DNA of 64,000 nucleotides from Gnetum montanum. Taxonomy: Eukaryota > Streptophyta > Gnetopsida > Gnetales > Gnetaceae. The notes under the pieces are model-generated. The model searched no databases. It saw only the letters and a list, made by a program, of their open reading frames with translations, and had not been told where the DNA came from. Location: NCBI GenBank assembly GCA_015680685.1, contig MNCI01026977.1, forward strand, positions 415,018 to 479,017. Direction: 5' to 3'. A program made the position numbers and the translations under genes. The first letter of the stretch is position 1, and the number at the start of each line of letters is the position of its first letter. Positions 12,053 through 23,483 of the stretch are shown one piece after another.

Positions 12053-13399
12053 TTAGCATGGATGGCCATCTCCCCCACGACTGAGTTGAAAGGAGGATAT
12101 CCGAAATATTGAGCCAGGGTGTTCATTCGAAGAGGTGTTGCTAGCACTAGCTCTTTTAGGCTCATGGAAAGGCTTTATTTGTTGAATGTTGACTAATAGC
12201 CTTTTTTTTGGGCTCTTAGGTTTGTATATTAACATGGCCATAGAAGGAAAGATTTCATAGATGATATAAGGCCCTTTCCACAATGTTTGGAACTTAGTTC
12301 ATTGTGGCACATGTGTGGGGTTCTAGTAATGGACCTCGTCTCTTTGTTGAAAATTTACCTTCCTTATTTTCAGGTCATGGCATTGTTTGCTAAATGATTT
12401 GTGCATTTCATTCAAGGACAAGACCACCAATTGATTCTCATCAAGCATGTTAAGGTTGATTATTCTTTCTTTCTATGCTAGACTTAAGTTAAGGTTAAGT
12501 TCATAGGCTGTTAAAAGTGTACAAAGCTTAGATTAAATGTGAAGTGTTGGAAATTTTTTGTACACTAGCTCATAAGGAGAATAGCCTATAGAAAGCTTCC
12601 ATGTTGAGCAGTAGGCCCAAAGATAATCATTAAGTTGTGTGCTCCAATCTCTCCTATATTTGTTAATTGTTCTAGTTAAGATCTTAGTGGTCTCCTTATT
12701 CGTAACCTCAACTTGATTGTTGGCTTGGGGATGATAAGGTGTTGTTAATTTATGTTCAACCCCTATGTGTTGCATGAGATTTTGAAAGGTGGTGCCTATA
12801 AAATAAGTACAATTATTAGAAATTGGTGCACATGGCCCCCCAAACTTGGGACAACATTCTATTGTACAAATCGAGTAGTTGTGGAAAATGTATAGTCAAT
12901 GACAGTTGTTTCTTCTACTCATTTCATACAATAGTTAATAGTGACTATGATGTATGCCTTTCCATTTAACATGGATGTGATGGAACCCATGAAGTCAGTG
13001 CCCTAGATGTTGAAGGGTTCTAGTGGTTGGATCCACTATTGAGGTTCCTCCATATGAGTAGTCATCCCACCATCATTTTGATAGCATTTACAAGAGTGAA
13101 TGAATTGGTGAGCATCCCTGAAGAGTGTTGGCCAATAATACCCTGCCATCAAGATCTTAATGATCATGCATCTCCTAGCATAGTAGCTCCCACAAGGACC
13201 ATTGTGAGCATCTTGGAGAACACATAGTTGATCACCATTAGGGATACATTAATGAACCAAGTGATCAACGTACATCTTATAAAGGTGTTTGTTGATGTCC
13301 ATGAAGCATCTCATCTAGTGAAGAAACCATTATTTCTTCGTCTGGTCTAGCTCGTATAGCATCTCTTGAGTAAGAAGATAAAGTGATGATGTCATCATA
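12053..13399 (-). pseudogene. A2 integrase remnant
   Basis: 12775-12533 holds YHPQANNQVEVTNKE, which includes the third catalytic residue (Glu), then the conserved WAY...TP-type segment. 12283-12053 holds the C-terminal KGPYIIYE region. The zinc domain and the DFMGS core with the first Asp lie at about 13220-12960 but in broken frames. The second catalytic region is unreadable. Confidence 0.8.
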
Positions 13400-15720
13400 C
13401 TAGTTAGGTTCAACAGGCACTTCATTTATAGCACCAATAAAGAGGAGTTCATTAGAAAATTGATTAGACAATGGCCTGTCTTCCTCTTTGTTATCCCATC
13501 TCAACTGAGACAAGTGGTTAGTGATCATATTCTTAGTTTCCTTTTGATCTACCATTGTGAGATTGAATTTCTGTAAGATCACAAGACATTGTATGACATG
13601 AGAGCTTATCGTTGGTTTGTTCATCAGGAACTAGACTGAAATTTGGTTTGTGTGCATGAATACCTTGTACCTAAGAAAATAGTGCATAAATTTCTCTAAG
13701 AGATATACCATAGTAATCAATTCTTTCTCTGTTGTGATGTAGTTTAGCTATGCATCCACAACGCTGTAGCTCATGCAATGGATGTAGTATGTATGTTTTT
13801 GATCATTTAACTACATGAGCACAGCTCCCAAAGCATAATTTAATGCATCCATCATAATGTGAAATAGTTATGACCAATCAAGCCACTACTTGAGTTGCTT
13901 GGTTTAGATGAATGGAGCATCTTTCTTTGTCAACTCTACCAATGGTTTAGCAATCTTAGAGAAATTCTCTATGACTCACTGGTAGTAACTAATGTGACCA
14001 AGGAATGATTGGGCATCTTTAATAGTTTCTAGATAGTGTGTAATTCCTTGGATAACCCTTATTTTCTTAGGATCCACCTCAATCCCTACTTGTGATATTT
14101 TGTGTTCAATACGATGCCCTCTTAGATCATCAAATGACTCTTTTGCCAATTGAGATAAAGGTTGGTCTGCACACATATTTTTAGCACTTGTTCAAGGCTA
14201 TCTAGGGATTGCTCAAATATAGCACCATAGGTGGAGAAGTCATCCATGAAGACTTCTATCCCACTATTGATCTATTGTTGAAAGTTGCTAAGGACAAGGC
14301 GTTAAAAAGGTTGCAGGGGAATTGTGTAGACCAAATGATATCTTTTTGTATGCAAAAGTTTCCTAGGGACTTGTGAATGTAGATTTTCTCTGATCCTCTA
14401 GTGTAATCTAAATTTTCTTATAATGACTATAATCATTTAGAAAGCTATAGAAGAAATGGCTAGAGATGGTGTCCAACACTTGGTCCACAAATGATAATAA
14501 AAAATGATCTTTGTAGGCCATCATGTTCAACAGCTTGAAGTCAATAGAGACCCTCCACTTGCCACCTTTCTTTGGCATGATCACAAGTGGGATAACCCAC
14601 TTGCCATCTGTAATGGGATAGATGAGCCCCATCTTAAGGAGTTGTTCAATTTCCTCCTTGGTGATTTGCTTCAATTTGGAGTTCAACCATTGTTATGGTT
14701 GCCTCTTTGGCTTTATGTAAGGATTAGTATAGATGCAGTGCTAACATATCCTAGGATCAATCCCAATGAGTTTAGAATATGACCAACCAAAGGTTATTGG
14801 CCATTTTTTGACCACCTTCAACATTTTCACTTTCTATTCAGGAGAAAGATTAGCATTGATTATCATTGAGTTTCCATTGTTTAAAAAATCATATTCCATG
14901 TTGGTAGGTAGAGTTTTCAACTCTAGGGGCTCTTGGTTGAAATTTTCAAGGATTTCTAACTCTCCCCAATAAGCGTCATTAGGTTCATCATTAGAGAGTT
15001 GGCAATGAACTTGCTCTAGTTTGTTCATGCCTTTAACATAGGCACTCATTACCCTATTAGTTGGTTCCATGCAAAGTGTTGAGTTGCTATCAGGATCAAT
15101 TGTTAGCCATTGGGTGCCTTCTTGTTTTGTGGCTATTTTGTATAGGCACTGTTGAATTTCTATCTCATCTACACACTATCTACATGTTGTGATTGATATA
15201 ATTTTTATGGACCATAGTTTCTACACACAATTGCACCCTGTATCACTATACATGATGCATGGAACTCTCTTCTTCCCTATCTTTTCAAGTGCATTTTCTT
15301 TGGAAATCTCCAAGGAAAGGTCTTTAATTCCCAACTGTGCATCAATAGTGCTCAACCAAGCCCTTTCAAAGATGATTGGCAAGTTCCCCTTATAGTTATC
15401 AACATAAATTACCAGGAAGTTAGTAGGGTAGGACCACCCATAAATGGTGGTCACAATGTCCTCCACCAGTTCCAAGGAAATATTGATGGATTGATCTACC
15501 AACTCAAGATGAATGCTACTCTTCTTGAGTGGAGGTAGGTTCTAGGCTTTTTACATCTCATGAGAAATTAGATTTATACTAGAACTTGAGTCAAGAAGAG
15601 CCTTGCATGGCTCATTCTCAGTGATTTGAAAATTGATTAAGGGACTCCTAGGATCAAATCTTTTCTTGGAAATGTGGCTAGCCTTTATCTAGTTAGTTAC
15701 CACATGGGTCAACATGATGG
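13400..15720 (-). pseudogene. A2 protease, reverse transcriptase and RNase H remnant
   Basis: The protease region (about 15610-15221) reads LLDSSSSINL where A1 has DSG, so the catalytic loop Gly is lost. RT parts are at 15070-14834, 14686-14408 and 14300-13976. The first RT motif reads FLNDYSHY instead of FLDGYSGY, losing a catalytic Asp, while FMDDFSTYG is still present near 14250. RNase H remnants run to 13400. Many frameshifts. Confidence 0.8.
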
Positions 15721-16792
15721 TATGCACTTTGAGAGAAATTTGGTTTAAAGGGGACTCAAATGGTCTGGATGTAGAGGATGAGGGAGAAGCAGGGCTATCT
15801 ACTACATCATTTTGTGAGGGCTTTGTAGGACTATTAGTTTAGAAGAATGATATTTTTCAGGAGTTGGTTTCTAAATAACTCTACTGAGGAGCTAGCTATA
15901 AGTTAATAACCTTGGTAGCATTACATTGCTATGACTGTGTTGGAATTTCATCCTACATTGATGGAGTAGGCGGTAATTAAGTTGAGGATGGAGGAACATG
16001 TTCAAAAGGATGAGAAGGGTAATGAGGAAATAGGGATTCTTTTCTTAGAGATTGGACTTTATAGTACTTAGGAGGATAGTAGTGATGTTGAAATGAAGCA
16101 TGACTAGAAGAGTCACATGGAGAAATGGGCTATTAAACATAGTACCCATATGGATTAGGTTATAGGTAACGATAATACTACTTTGGTGGTGGCATCCCCC
16201 ATGATTGTGGGTGTTTCCATTGATGGTACTCCTCATAAGCTTGTGGTGGAGCTCCACTTGGATAGTAGGCTTGTTGTTGGTGGAATTGCCTAGGGTTTCC
16301 TTGAGGATAAGGTAACCTTCTGGGTGCTTGCCCTCTTACCTATTTAGGATTTAGAGAAAATACCCTAGACTCCTGCAAGTGTGACACAATGAGACAACAT
16401 CCCTTAGAATGTTCATATTAGCAAATGTCACATCCACAATTATCTATTTTAGACCCCACAACCTCCTCTACTATAGCAGCCTTGCCATTACTCCATTACT
16501 CCTTTGATGGACATGTTTAGCTTCCTTCATTCTCCTGTGATCACGATCACTACTTTGCTCTTTGGATTCCTTTACTATTTTTAGAGTGATTTGGAACTTT
16601 TCATCCAAAAGATCCCGCATTTTTTCTACCTAGGCCAAAATTTTAGAAATATATTTTTAAATTGATAAGGTCTTTCATTGCATCACCTCATCAAGTGGTG
16701 CCTCCTCCTCATTGTCATAGAACTAGACTTCTTTTTTTCTGATGGAAGGATCTTGGTTGTACTTCTTTGCACTTTCTCATTTCTTAACTCTC
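15721..16792 (-). pseudogene. A2 gag, 3' half
   Basis: Continues the gag from 34373 on the far side of the Tat insertion. It includes the region around 16400 matching the A1 zinc-knuckle segment and the Gly/Tyr-rich tail (16300-15900). No frame is open over the whole length. The insertion point aligns with A1 at about 7290. Confidence 0.7.
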
Positions 16793-16939
16793 CTTCTTGA
16801 AACACCACAAAATTTGGAGCTTAGTACTTGTCCAACACCAAGCGGGTCCTTGGGACTCTAGACAACCACAGCTACATTTGGTGTCAAACATGGCAACTTC
16901 GGAGATCAAATGCTTAATTTTTACTAAGTATGTAGTTCC

Positions 16940-17357
16940 AGCGTGTACGCCTAGCATATACGCCCAAGTGCACAATACCAGCGTATACACTCAAATGCTC
17001 AGCATATACGCTCAAATGCTCAGCGTATACGCCTAGCGTATACACTCAAATGCACAGCGTATACGCCCGGCATGCACGTCCAGCGTACACGTCTCACATG
17101 CACGCCGACATGAACAACAGATGCATACGCCCGACGACAAGATCTCCAAATACAGAATGAAGACAACACTGAAGAGTAAGAATTGAAGCAAGTCAGCAAC
17201 CATTAGCGTATACGCCCAGCGTATACACCCACATCCATCAGTGTATACGCCCAGCGTCCGCAGCATCTCCACCCAAGTCCACACGCCCTGCACGTTCAGC
17301 GTATATGCCCACCGTATACGCTGGCCTGATGCGGCGTATACGCCTAGTGTATACGCC
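16940..17357 (+). repeat. GCGTATACGC palindrome array in U3
   Basis: Perfect copies start at 17023, 17057, 17206 and 17334. At least eight more differ by one or two bases, mostly transitions (for example gcatatacgc, gtgtatacgc, gcgtatacac). Units are about 13 or 21 bases apart. Perfect copies recur downstream at 18128 and 18588, and in the antisense gene's intron 1. Confidence 0.9.
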
Positions 17358-17411
17358 TAACAGATGTAATATATTGTATTTTTGTAAAGTGTACGCACCC
17401 AATCAATGTGC

Positions 17412-17456
17412 CACGTGTCTCCTAACCCGAGTCTAGCGTAACAACTGGTATAAAAA
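17412..17456 (+). promoter_or_regulatory. Tat LTR promoter: G-box and TATA box
   Basis: CACGTG at 17412-17417 and TATAAAAA at 17449-17456, downstream of the palindrome array. The 3' LTR keeps both (CACGTG 33763-33768, TATAAAAT 33800-33807). Confidence 0.7.
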
Positions 17457-18022
17457 CCCCGATTTTTCACTTCATCCAGGTCGGTTGGCAAAAATCCCAG
17501 AGATACCCAGGAGCAATTACGTTGTGCACCAGAGCCAAAACCCTCTCACGCTAGAAAACCTGTATGCCATGCACAGTCTTTACGCCGTGCCTACAGCGTA
17601 TACCAGCCCAGCCATCCCTGCATTCACTGAGGCTTTTTGTCCACCTTGTGTTCACCACAACTGCGTTAGACCGGTGCACTGTACTTTGCCTCTGTAATAC
17701 CATTGTTTACAATTTACGCTAATTTCTTGCATGTTTTTTGTTTACGCTTATTTACGTTTACGCCCTGTCCATATCTGCTACGCCGTTTACGCTCTCGTTT
17801 ACGCCCGTTTATGCTGTTTACGCATAACCCAGCATATAGCACTTCAGCTTACGTGCGGGTAAATCCTTGTCTGATCCATGTGCAGACCACCCAAGGTACT
17901 CTACCTTCGTGCATTTCAGCTCACCCTCAGGGCGAAGGCAGAGTCTTCTGTGCATGTCCTGCGATCCCACAGTCTCTGTTTCCTTCCAGCCGGTGACCGA
18001 CGATTTCAGGCGGCACAAAAAT

Positions 18023-18040
18023 TGGCGCTAGAAGAAGGGC
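18023..18040 (+). other. Tat primer binding site
   Basis: tggcgctagaagaagggc begins five bases after the LTR end and starts with the expected TGG. I cannot name the matching tRNA with certainty. Confidence 0.65.
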
Positions 18041-18734
18041 CTCCCAAAAACCTCGCTCGCAAACTTCTCAACGTCTACGCTCATCAGTGTTTTCGCTGCC
18101 CTGCTTCCAACTCTGCAAGTTTTTTAGCGTATACGCTACCAACTTCACAGGGGCTGTCCACAGAAACCCCAACGTCTATGCAACCTAGCCTGAAAAGTCA
18201 TCCTGCAAACTATCCAGCATCTATGTTGTTCAGTATTTACGCTATCCCTTGCTTTACGCTGAGCATTCTTTACGCTATACTCTATTTTACACTGTACTCT
18301 ATTTTACGCTGTGCCTGTTTTACGCTGAGCTTTGTCTACGCTGTCTTGTTTCACGTCGTACTTTATTTACGCCATACTCTATTTTATGCTCTATCTTGTT
18401 CACGCTGTACTCTGTTTTACGCTATGCCTGTTTTATGTTGCCTTGTTTTACGCTGAGCTTTGTCTATGCTGTCTTGTTTTACGCCTTACTTTGTTTACGC
18501 CATACTCAGTTTTACGCTCTATCCTGTTCACGTTGTTCTCTGTTTAGGCTGTACTTTATTTTACGCCGAAGCTGTATACACTGCCTAGCGTATACGCTGC
18601 ACCCCTTACGCTATCTACGCTGACGCTATACGCCAAACGTTGAAGCGTATATGCCGCCCTTTGTCCCTTAGTTTACGCTGCACCAAGTACACTAATTTCG
18701 CTCCTCTACCCCGTGTCACCCTTAACAATTCATC
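18041..18734 (+). other. Tat leader with TTTACGC-rich tandem repeats
   Basis: Noncoding leader between primer site and gag. 18303-18414 and 18415-18541 are imperfect tandem copies of one longer unit made of tttacgctg, tctacgctg and ttcacg words. Perfect GCGTATACGC copies lie at 18128 and 18588. Leu/Phe/Tyr/Cys-rich open frames here come from the repeat. Confidence 0.75.
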
Positions 18735-21700
18735 ATGAACCCCGTGAACACCACCGCTGCAACAGCTCAAGTAACCGACGTCATGGACACCATGGCTGTC
18801 CAACAGCCTGTCATGCAACACCCGGGAGTACAACCCACCGCGGGGCCCTGTCGGTCCCTAAGGTTGCAAGGGAGAGACCCGACCTCCAACATCATAACCC
18901 AGGATCAGTATAATTTTATATGTATTAAGATACAAGCTGGACTGGCTGTAGACCAAGCTAAACTGGAGGTAAAGAGGCAGTTCGAACTCTTTACAGAGGG
19001 GGGCTTGAGTTCATCCCCTCACCATATGACGTCATCCCCGTTCCAGAGCAGTATTCGGAGCTCGTCACACAGCTCCTCTTGCAAAAGAGACACTCCTTGG
19101 ATCAGCCTACACTAGAGTCCCAACTAGAGGAAGAGGAAGAATTTTCCGCTCAATCTGAACACAAGGATTCTTACCACACTCTGAGCCCGCAAGCACATGT
19201 TAACCTCATTTTTCATCCCGGTACAGGGGAGATCATCCCCATCCAACCCCTCAGACTAACTCACACACAAATGCCTCCATCGCACACATCCTCATTTGCT
19301 CATGTGCCACATTCAGCTAATTCGCAATTCAGCACGCTCCCTCTCGTCATCATCCCTGATGCAATAGCCGGCCCATCTTCACAAGCAGCGCCCCCTCACG
19401 ATAGTATGGGAGTGACACTCCCACCCCGAGTGATAGGGATGCCACACGTGATACCGGCATCCACTTCCGCTCACTACATCCCACACATTCAAATGCATAC
19501 AGCCCCTTCTACCGCCGTAACCCAAAAGGGGGTCCCTTCACAAAGCGTAGCTGCACAACGGGTAACGATGGGCATTCAACCATAGCAACATCAACCTCCT
19601 CACTTTAACATACCACCCCATATGGTTCAACCAGCCAACGTTCCCCCAGTACAGCCACCACCACAGCAACCACAGCCTTTCCCCTATCACGTGCCACAAG
19701 TGCAACCCCCGGCCGCACAACTTTCAGCCTTTCAACCCACCGTCCAATAGTCTAACCTGTATAATATAGCACAATCTCAAGCTGCCATGTTATCGAGTGC
19801 CCAAGATTGGGCGGATGCCAAGAAACTGATGCAGGAATTAGCTGATGAGGTGAAACGCCTCAAAATAGCCGCCGATGGGGAGCTGAAGGTAGTGGACTTC
19901 TACCAAGATGACCCCATCAGCTCATTTGTCCCATCCTTAACCTTGCCCAAAGGTGTTTCCTTACCAATACTAACCAAATACAACGGGGAGACAGACCCCA
20001 ATGCACACTTGATAACATTTAGGCTAGAATGTGCGCTGCTCCAGGCATGGCCCCATTCCATTCTCCGAGTGTTCCCCATGTCCCTCTCAGGAAGGGCACT
20101 TGATTAGTATCAGGCCCTACCAAGGAATTCCATCTTCTCCTTGGAAGACTTATTACACCAGTTCGTGACTCGGTTCAAGTACAACTTGAAACCCGAGGCC
20201 ACCCTGGATAGCCTCATACAGGTCAAGCAAGCACCGCTTGAACCTGTGCAGAAATTTATCCAGAGGTGGAGCACCGCTCTCAACGAGCTGCATGAGCCAA
20301 TCTCCCAGACCTACTTGCTTACTATTCTAAAAGGAGCTATTAACGATTTCTTTAAGTCCAAGTTGTATTACCTTAATGCGCGTGATCTTAACCAAGCATT
20401 TGTACAAATTAAAAACATAGAAGAAGCGGCCCAAAATAGCCATGACCCTGCATACCTAGCCTTTAAGGATCAACACACCAAAAAAGATAAGGAGAAGGCT
20501 AAGGCAACTATAGCGGCGATAGTAGGGGCACAACAACAAAACAAACCGCTGGTAACCCCTACTAACTACAATAAGCCAACTCCCACAACCGCGCAAGAAT
20601 CATCACAATAGAACCCAACCAACCGTACGCAAAACTTCGAGAGGAAAGAACCCTCTCAATACACGCCTCTGCCAATGAAGCCATCCCAACTCTTCAATCA
20701 ACTCCTGAAGGATGGGCTGATGAAACATAAATAGTTGTCCCCCGCGGCCATCTAGAGACATGACCGGTTTTGCCAACTTGTTTAGAACCCAAGTTTAGCA
20801 ACGCCGGATGAGCCTCCCGTACCCAAAGGTTTTAGAATGGATCGCTTTTGCGATTACCATCAACGCAACGGGCACGGTATGGATTACTGTTTCACCTTGA
20901 AACAGGATATTCAGCGGATGATCGATGAAGGCTAAATCACTTTTGATGAGGCCAACCCGATCCAACCGCAGAATCAAGTCGTGGGGGTATACAAAGATCC
21001 CCTGAACACCAAGGAGGCGCCTTACATTATTAATACAATCTGCTTCGATGAATATTCCGAGCTACTTAACATCAACACCGTTTACCCCAAGCATAAACAA
21101 GAAACACCTGGTAGGCCCTTCATAGTTCGAATTCCTCCCGCTGTCTCCACGTCTGCGTCTCAACCACCACGTACCCCACAGCAACCATACGTTGTCCGAG
21201 TACCTTCAGCCACACCCACATCCAACACCATGACACGGGACAAACCATACGTAGTGCATGTCCCTCCCGTCATCCCCCCAAATGCATCAACCCCTCATAC
21301 TCGGCCTACCCCTTTCATAGTCTGGGTACCACCCGCGGTCGCAACAGCGAGGGTCCAACCTCCACCAAAACCAACTCCGTACATCGTTAGGATACCCGAA
21401 ACTCCTAATGATTACCAAACCTCCATCTCATGAGCGCCAAGCCAACCCAGTCCCTACGTCATTAGGGTCCCTAGCTAGCCTTCTAACCAGTCACATCCAA
21501 GGGCACAACCGCAATCCTGTCCAACTCCATATGTGGTGCGAATCCCAGGGTAGCCCGAGGCTCCAAGACTAGCCCCACCTCCACGCCACACATGAGAACA
21601 CCTAGCAGATAGGCTTACACATGAACGTGTGGAGAAGGAACGCCAACGGTTAGCTCTGGGGCCACCTAAGCCCATTCCACTTAACTCTATGCCTATGTCA

Positions 21701-22885
21701 TCGCCTAACAACCAATCAAACGTAGGAAATGAAGGAGAATCATCTGAAAAATATGAACCGCTTAAAACGACAGCTTTGAACAAAAATGACAAACCAACAA
21801 AACATAAAATAAAACTGTTGGGCCCAATGGACCTAGTTATCATTGATAAAAACACTCCAAATAGTAAAGATTTAGCAACGGCCTTGACATAAGTCACCTA
21901 AGCATTGAAGCAAAAGAACACTTCGTTGAGCTTGTACGACTTGGTCCTAACATCCCAAACACATCGGGAAGCTTTGGTACGTATGTTAACGTCAATCTTG
22001 GTAAGCGAGGATTTGCCCCCAAATGAACCCTCGATTCATGCAGTGATGTACTCGCCTCACGGAACAACTCTTAAACCATTAAGCTTCCATGACAACAATG
22101 TTAAGGTGGACAAGAAAACAGGGGAGATAAAAATAGCCCCCATGTTCATAACAATATGTATAAATCAATTTAAGATACATAGAGTCCACGTAGACGATGG
22201 AGCCGCAACAAACATTGTACCTTACCCCATCGTTGAACAACTGGGGCTTACTGAGTTAATTAAACCAACCACGACCACATGTCTAAAGTCATTCAACGGG
22301 TCACGCGTAATGGTAAAAGGCACAATAACCTTGGATTTCATAGTGGGAGACCAATTCCCTACATCTGCCAATTTCCTAGTGGTTGATGAAATGCCAGGAT
22401 TCAACCTAATATTAGGAAGACCCTGGTTGGCCCAAATGAGAGCTGTCTCCTCCCCTATACACCAAGAAATTCACCTGCCTTATGAGGGCGGTGAAATCAT
22501 CATACACGGGGAAGCAGCTACTCCTATCATTTCATCACACATGGACATGGACCAGGGCTCGGAGGTCGAGCTCGAAAAGCCTAGCCGAAACGATAAGAAT
22601 TCGCAACCACCGGTAGGCAATAAACTTGGGAATACGGAACAAAAGCCTCCTAAAACCGAAACACCTGCGCCTGACACTATACATGCACTTCCTCATGTAG
22701 AAACAAATACAGAAACCATGACAGACACGGGAACACCTGAAACTACTGACACAAAAGCCATTCCATCAGACGTCCCTTGGGCTGAATTACCCTTCAATGT
22801 GATTAGCGAAGGGGACACTGAATACAGAATCATACCAGTTAATACATCACAGGACATAAAAATAAAAAGAATAAAAAAAAATTAA
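18735..22885 (+). pseudogene. Tat gag-protease polyprotein, pseudogenised
   Basis: Starts at ATG 18735. There is one frame change near 19060-19110, after which a single frame runs from 19079 to 22885 with 14 in-frame stops, most of them TAG where Gln or Trp is expected. Parts in order: Pro/Gln-rich N-terminus; capsid-like region (about 19790-20500); knuckle-like FCDYHQRNGHGMDYC (about 20840); a seven-fold PYVVRVP peptide repeat (21110-21550); protease with VDDGAATN (about 22190, in place of the usual D-S/T-G) and the flap-like LILGRPWL (about 22410). RT follows only after 5.6 kb. Confidence 0.88.
21110..21550 (+). repeat. Seven-fold PYVVRVP peptide repeat in gag
   Basis: Seven copies of (P)(Y/F)(V/I)V(R/H/W)(V/I)P, 20-26 residues apart with Pro/Thr/Ser-rich linkers, lie between the gag knuckle and the protease. 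The last copies are broken by stops. Confidence 0.8.
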
Positions 22886-22903
22886 AATAATGCCACCACT
22901 CCC

Positions 22904-23230
22904 TGTCCGAAATGACGTTAAACTACCCTTCGTCTGAAATGACGTTAAACTACATGAAGTCCGAAATGACGTTAAACTACAACACCCAAAAATGAACAAA
23001 ATATATATATTAAAAATTACACTCCAAGTCCGGAACGACGTTAAACTACCATGTTCGCAACGACATAAAACTAGCCACGATCAGAGATGATCGGTCAACC
23101 GAGAAACTCACCTGCTTTATCCAAAATATTACTCATTCACAACGGAGCCCGAAATGGCCTTAAACTACGCATAGGGGCCCGAAATGGCCTTAAACTAATG
23201 TGAACCTAGCCCAAAATGGCTTTAAACTAG
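22904..23230 (+). repeat. Degenerate TAAACTA repeats, block 1
   Basis: About eight copies of a roughly 22-base unit, gtccgaaatgacgttaaac or the variant gcccgaaatggccttaaac, each followed by ta. They sit between the end of gag-pro and the 3' end of the antisense gene. Confidence 0.8.
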
Positions 23231-23483
23231 TGCATACTTTGTTTTCCTTTTCACGTATCATTTAGGATTACTTCGGTACATTACGCTTTAAGCAGAAAAG
23301 GTAAACCCAAAAACATTTTACATTGTCATGTCGTGTCTACAATTAAATTCAAAAGCAACAAAAAGTTTCCCACATACAACGTTGTACAATTACAAGTGTC
23401 AACTGTCTCACCCATTTCAAAATTTTCAAGTTACGAATCCTGTATAAGTCTGGGTCAAACAACAATAAAATGAAGCTACAACA

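Larger units (their letters stand above)
16798..18017 (+). repeat. Tat 5' LTR
   Basis: 1220 bp, TGAAACACC to GGCACA. It contains an array of the palindrome GCGTATACGC (16940-17357), a G-box (17412) and a TATA box (17449). The 3' LTR is 48 bp shorter, mainly because it lacks three short units of about 21, 13 and 13 bases. Most base differences between the LTRs are C/T or G/A. Confidence 0.95.

Noticed and set aside
17878-18623. Overlapping Leu/Phe/Tyr/Cys-rich open frames that look like membrane proteins
   Set aside because: They arise from TTTACGC/TCTACGCTG tandem repeats in the Tat LTR and leader, upstream of the gag start.
22904-23230. Regularly spaced repeats resembling a CRISPR array
   Set aside because: Units are degenerate, spacing is uneven and part of the spacer is repeat-derived. 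The context is a plant retrotransposon.
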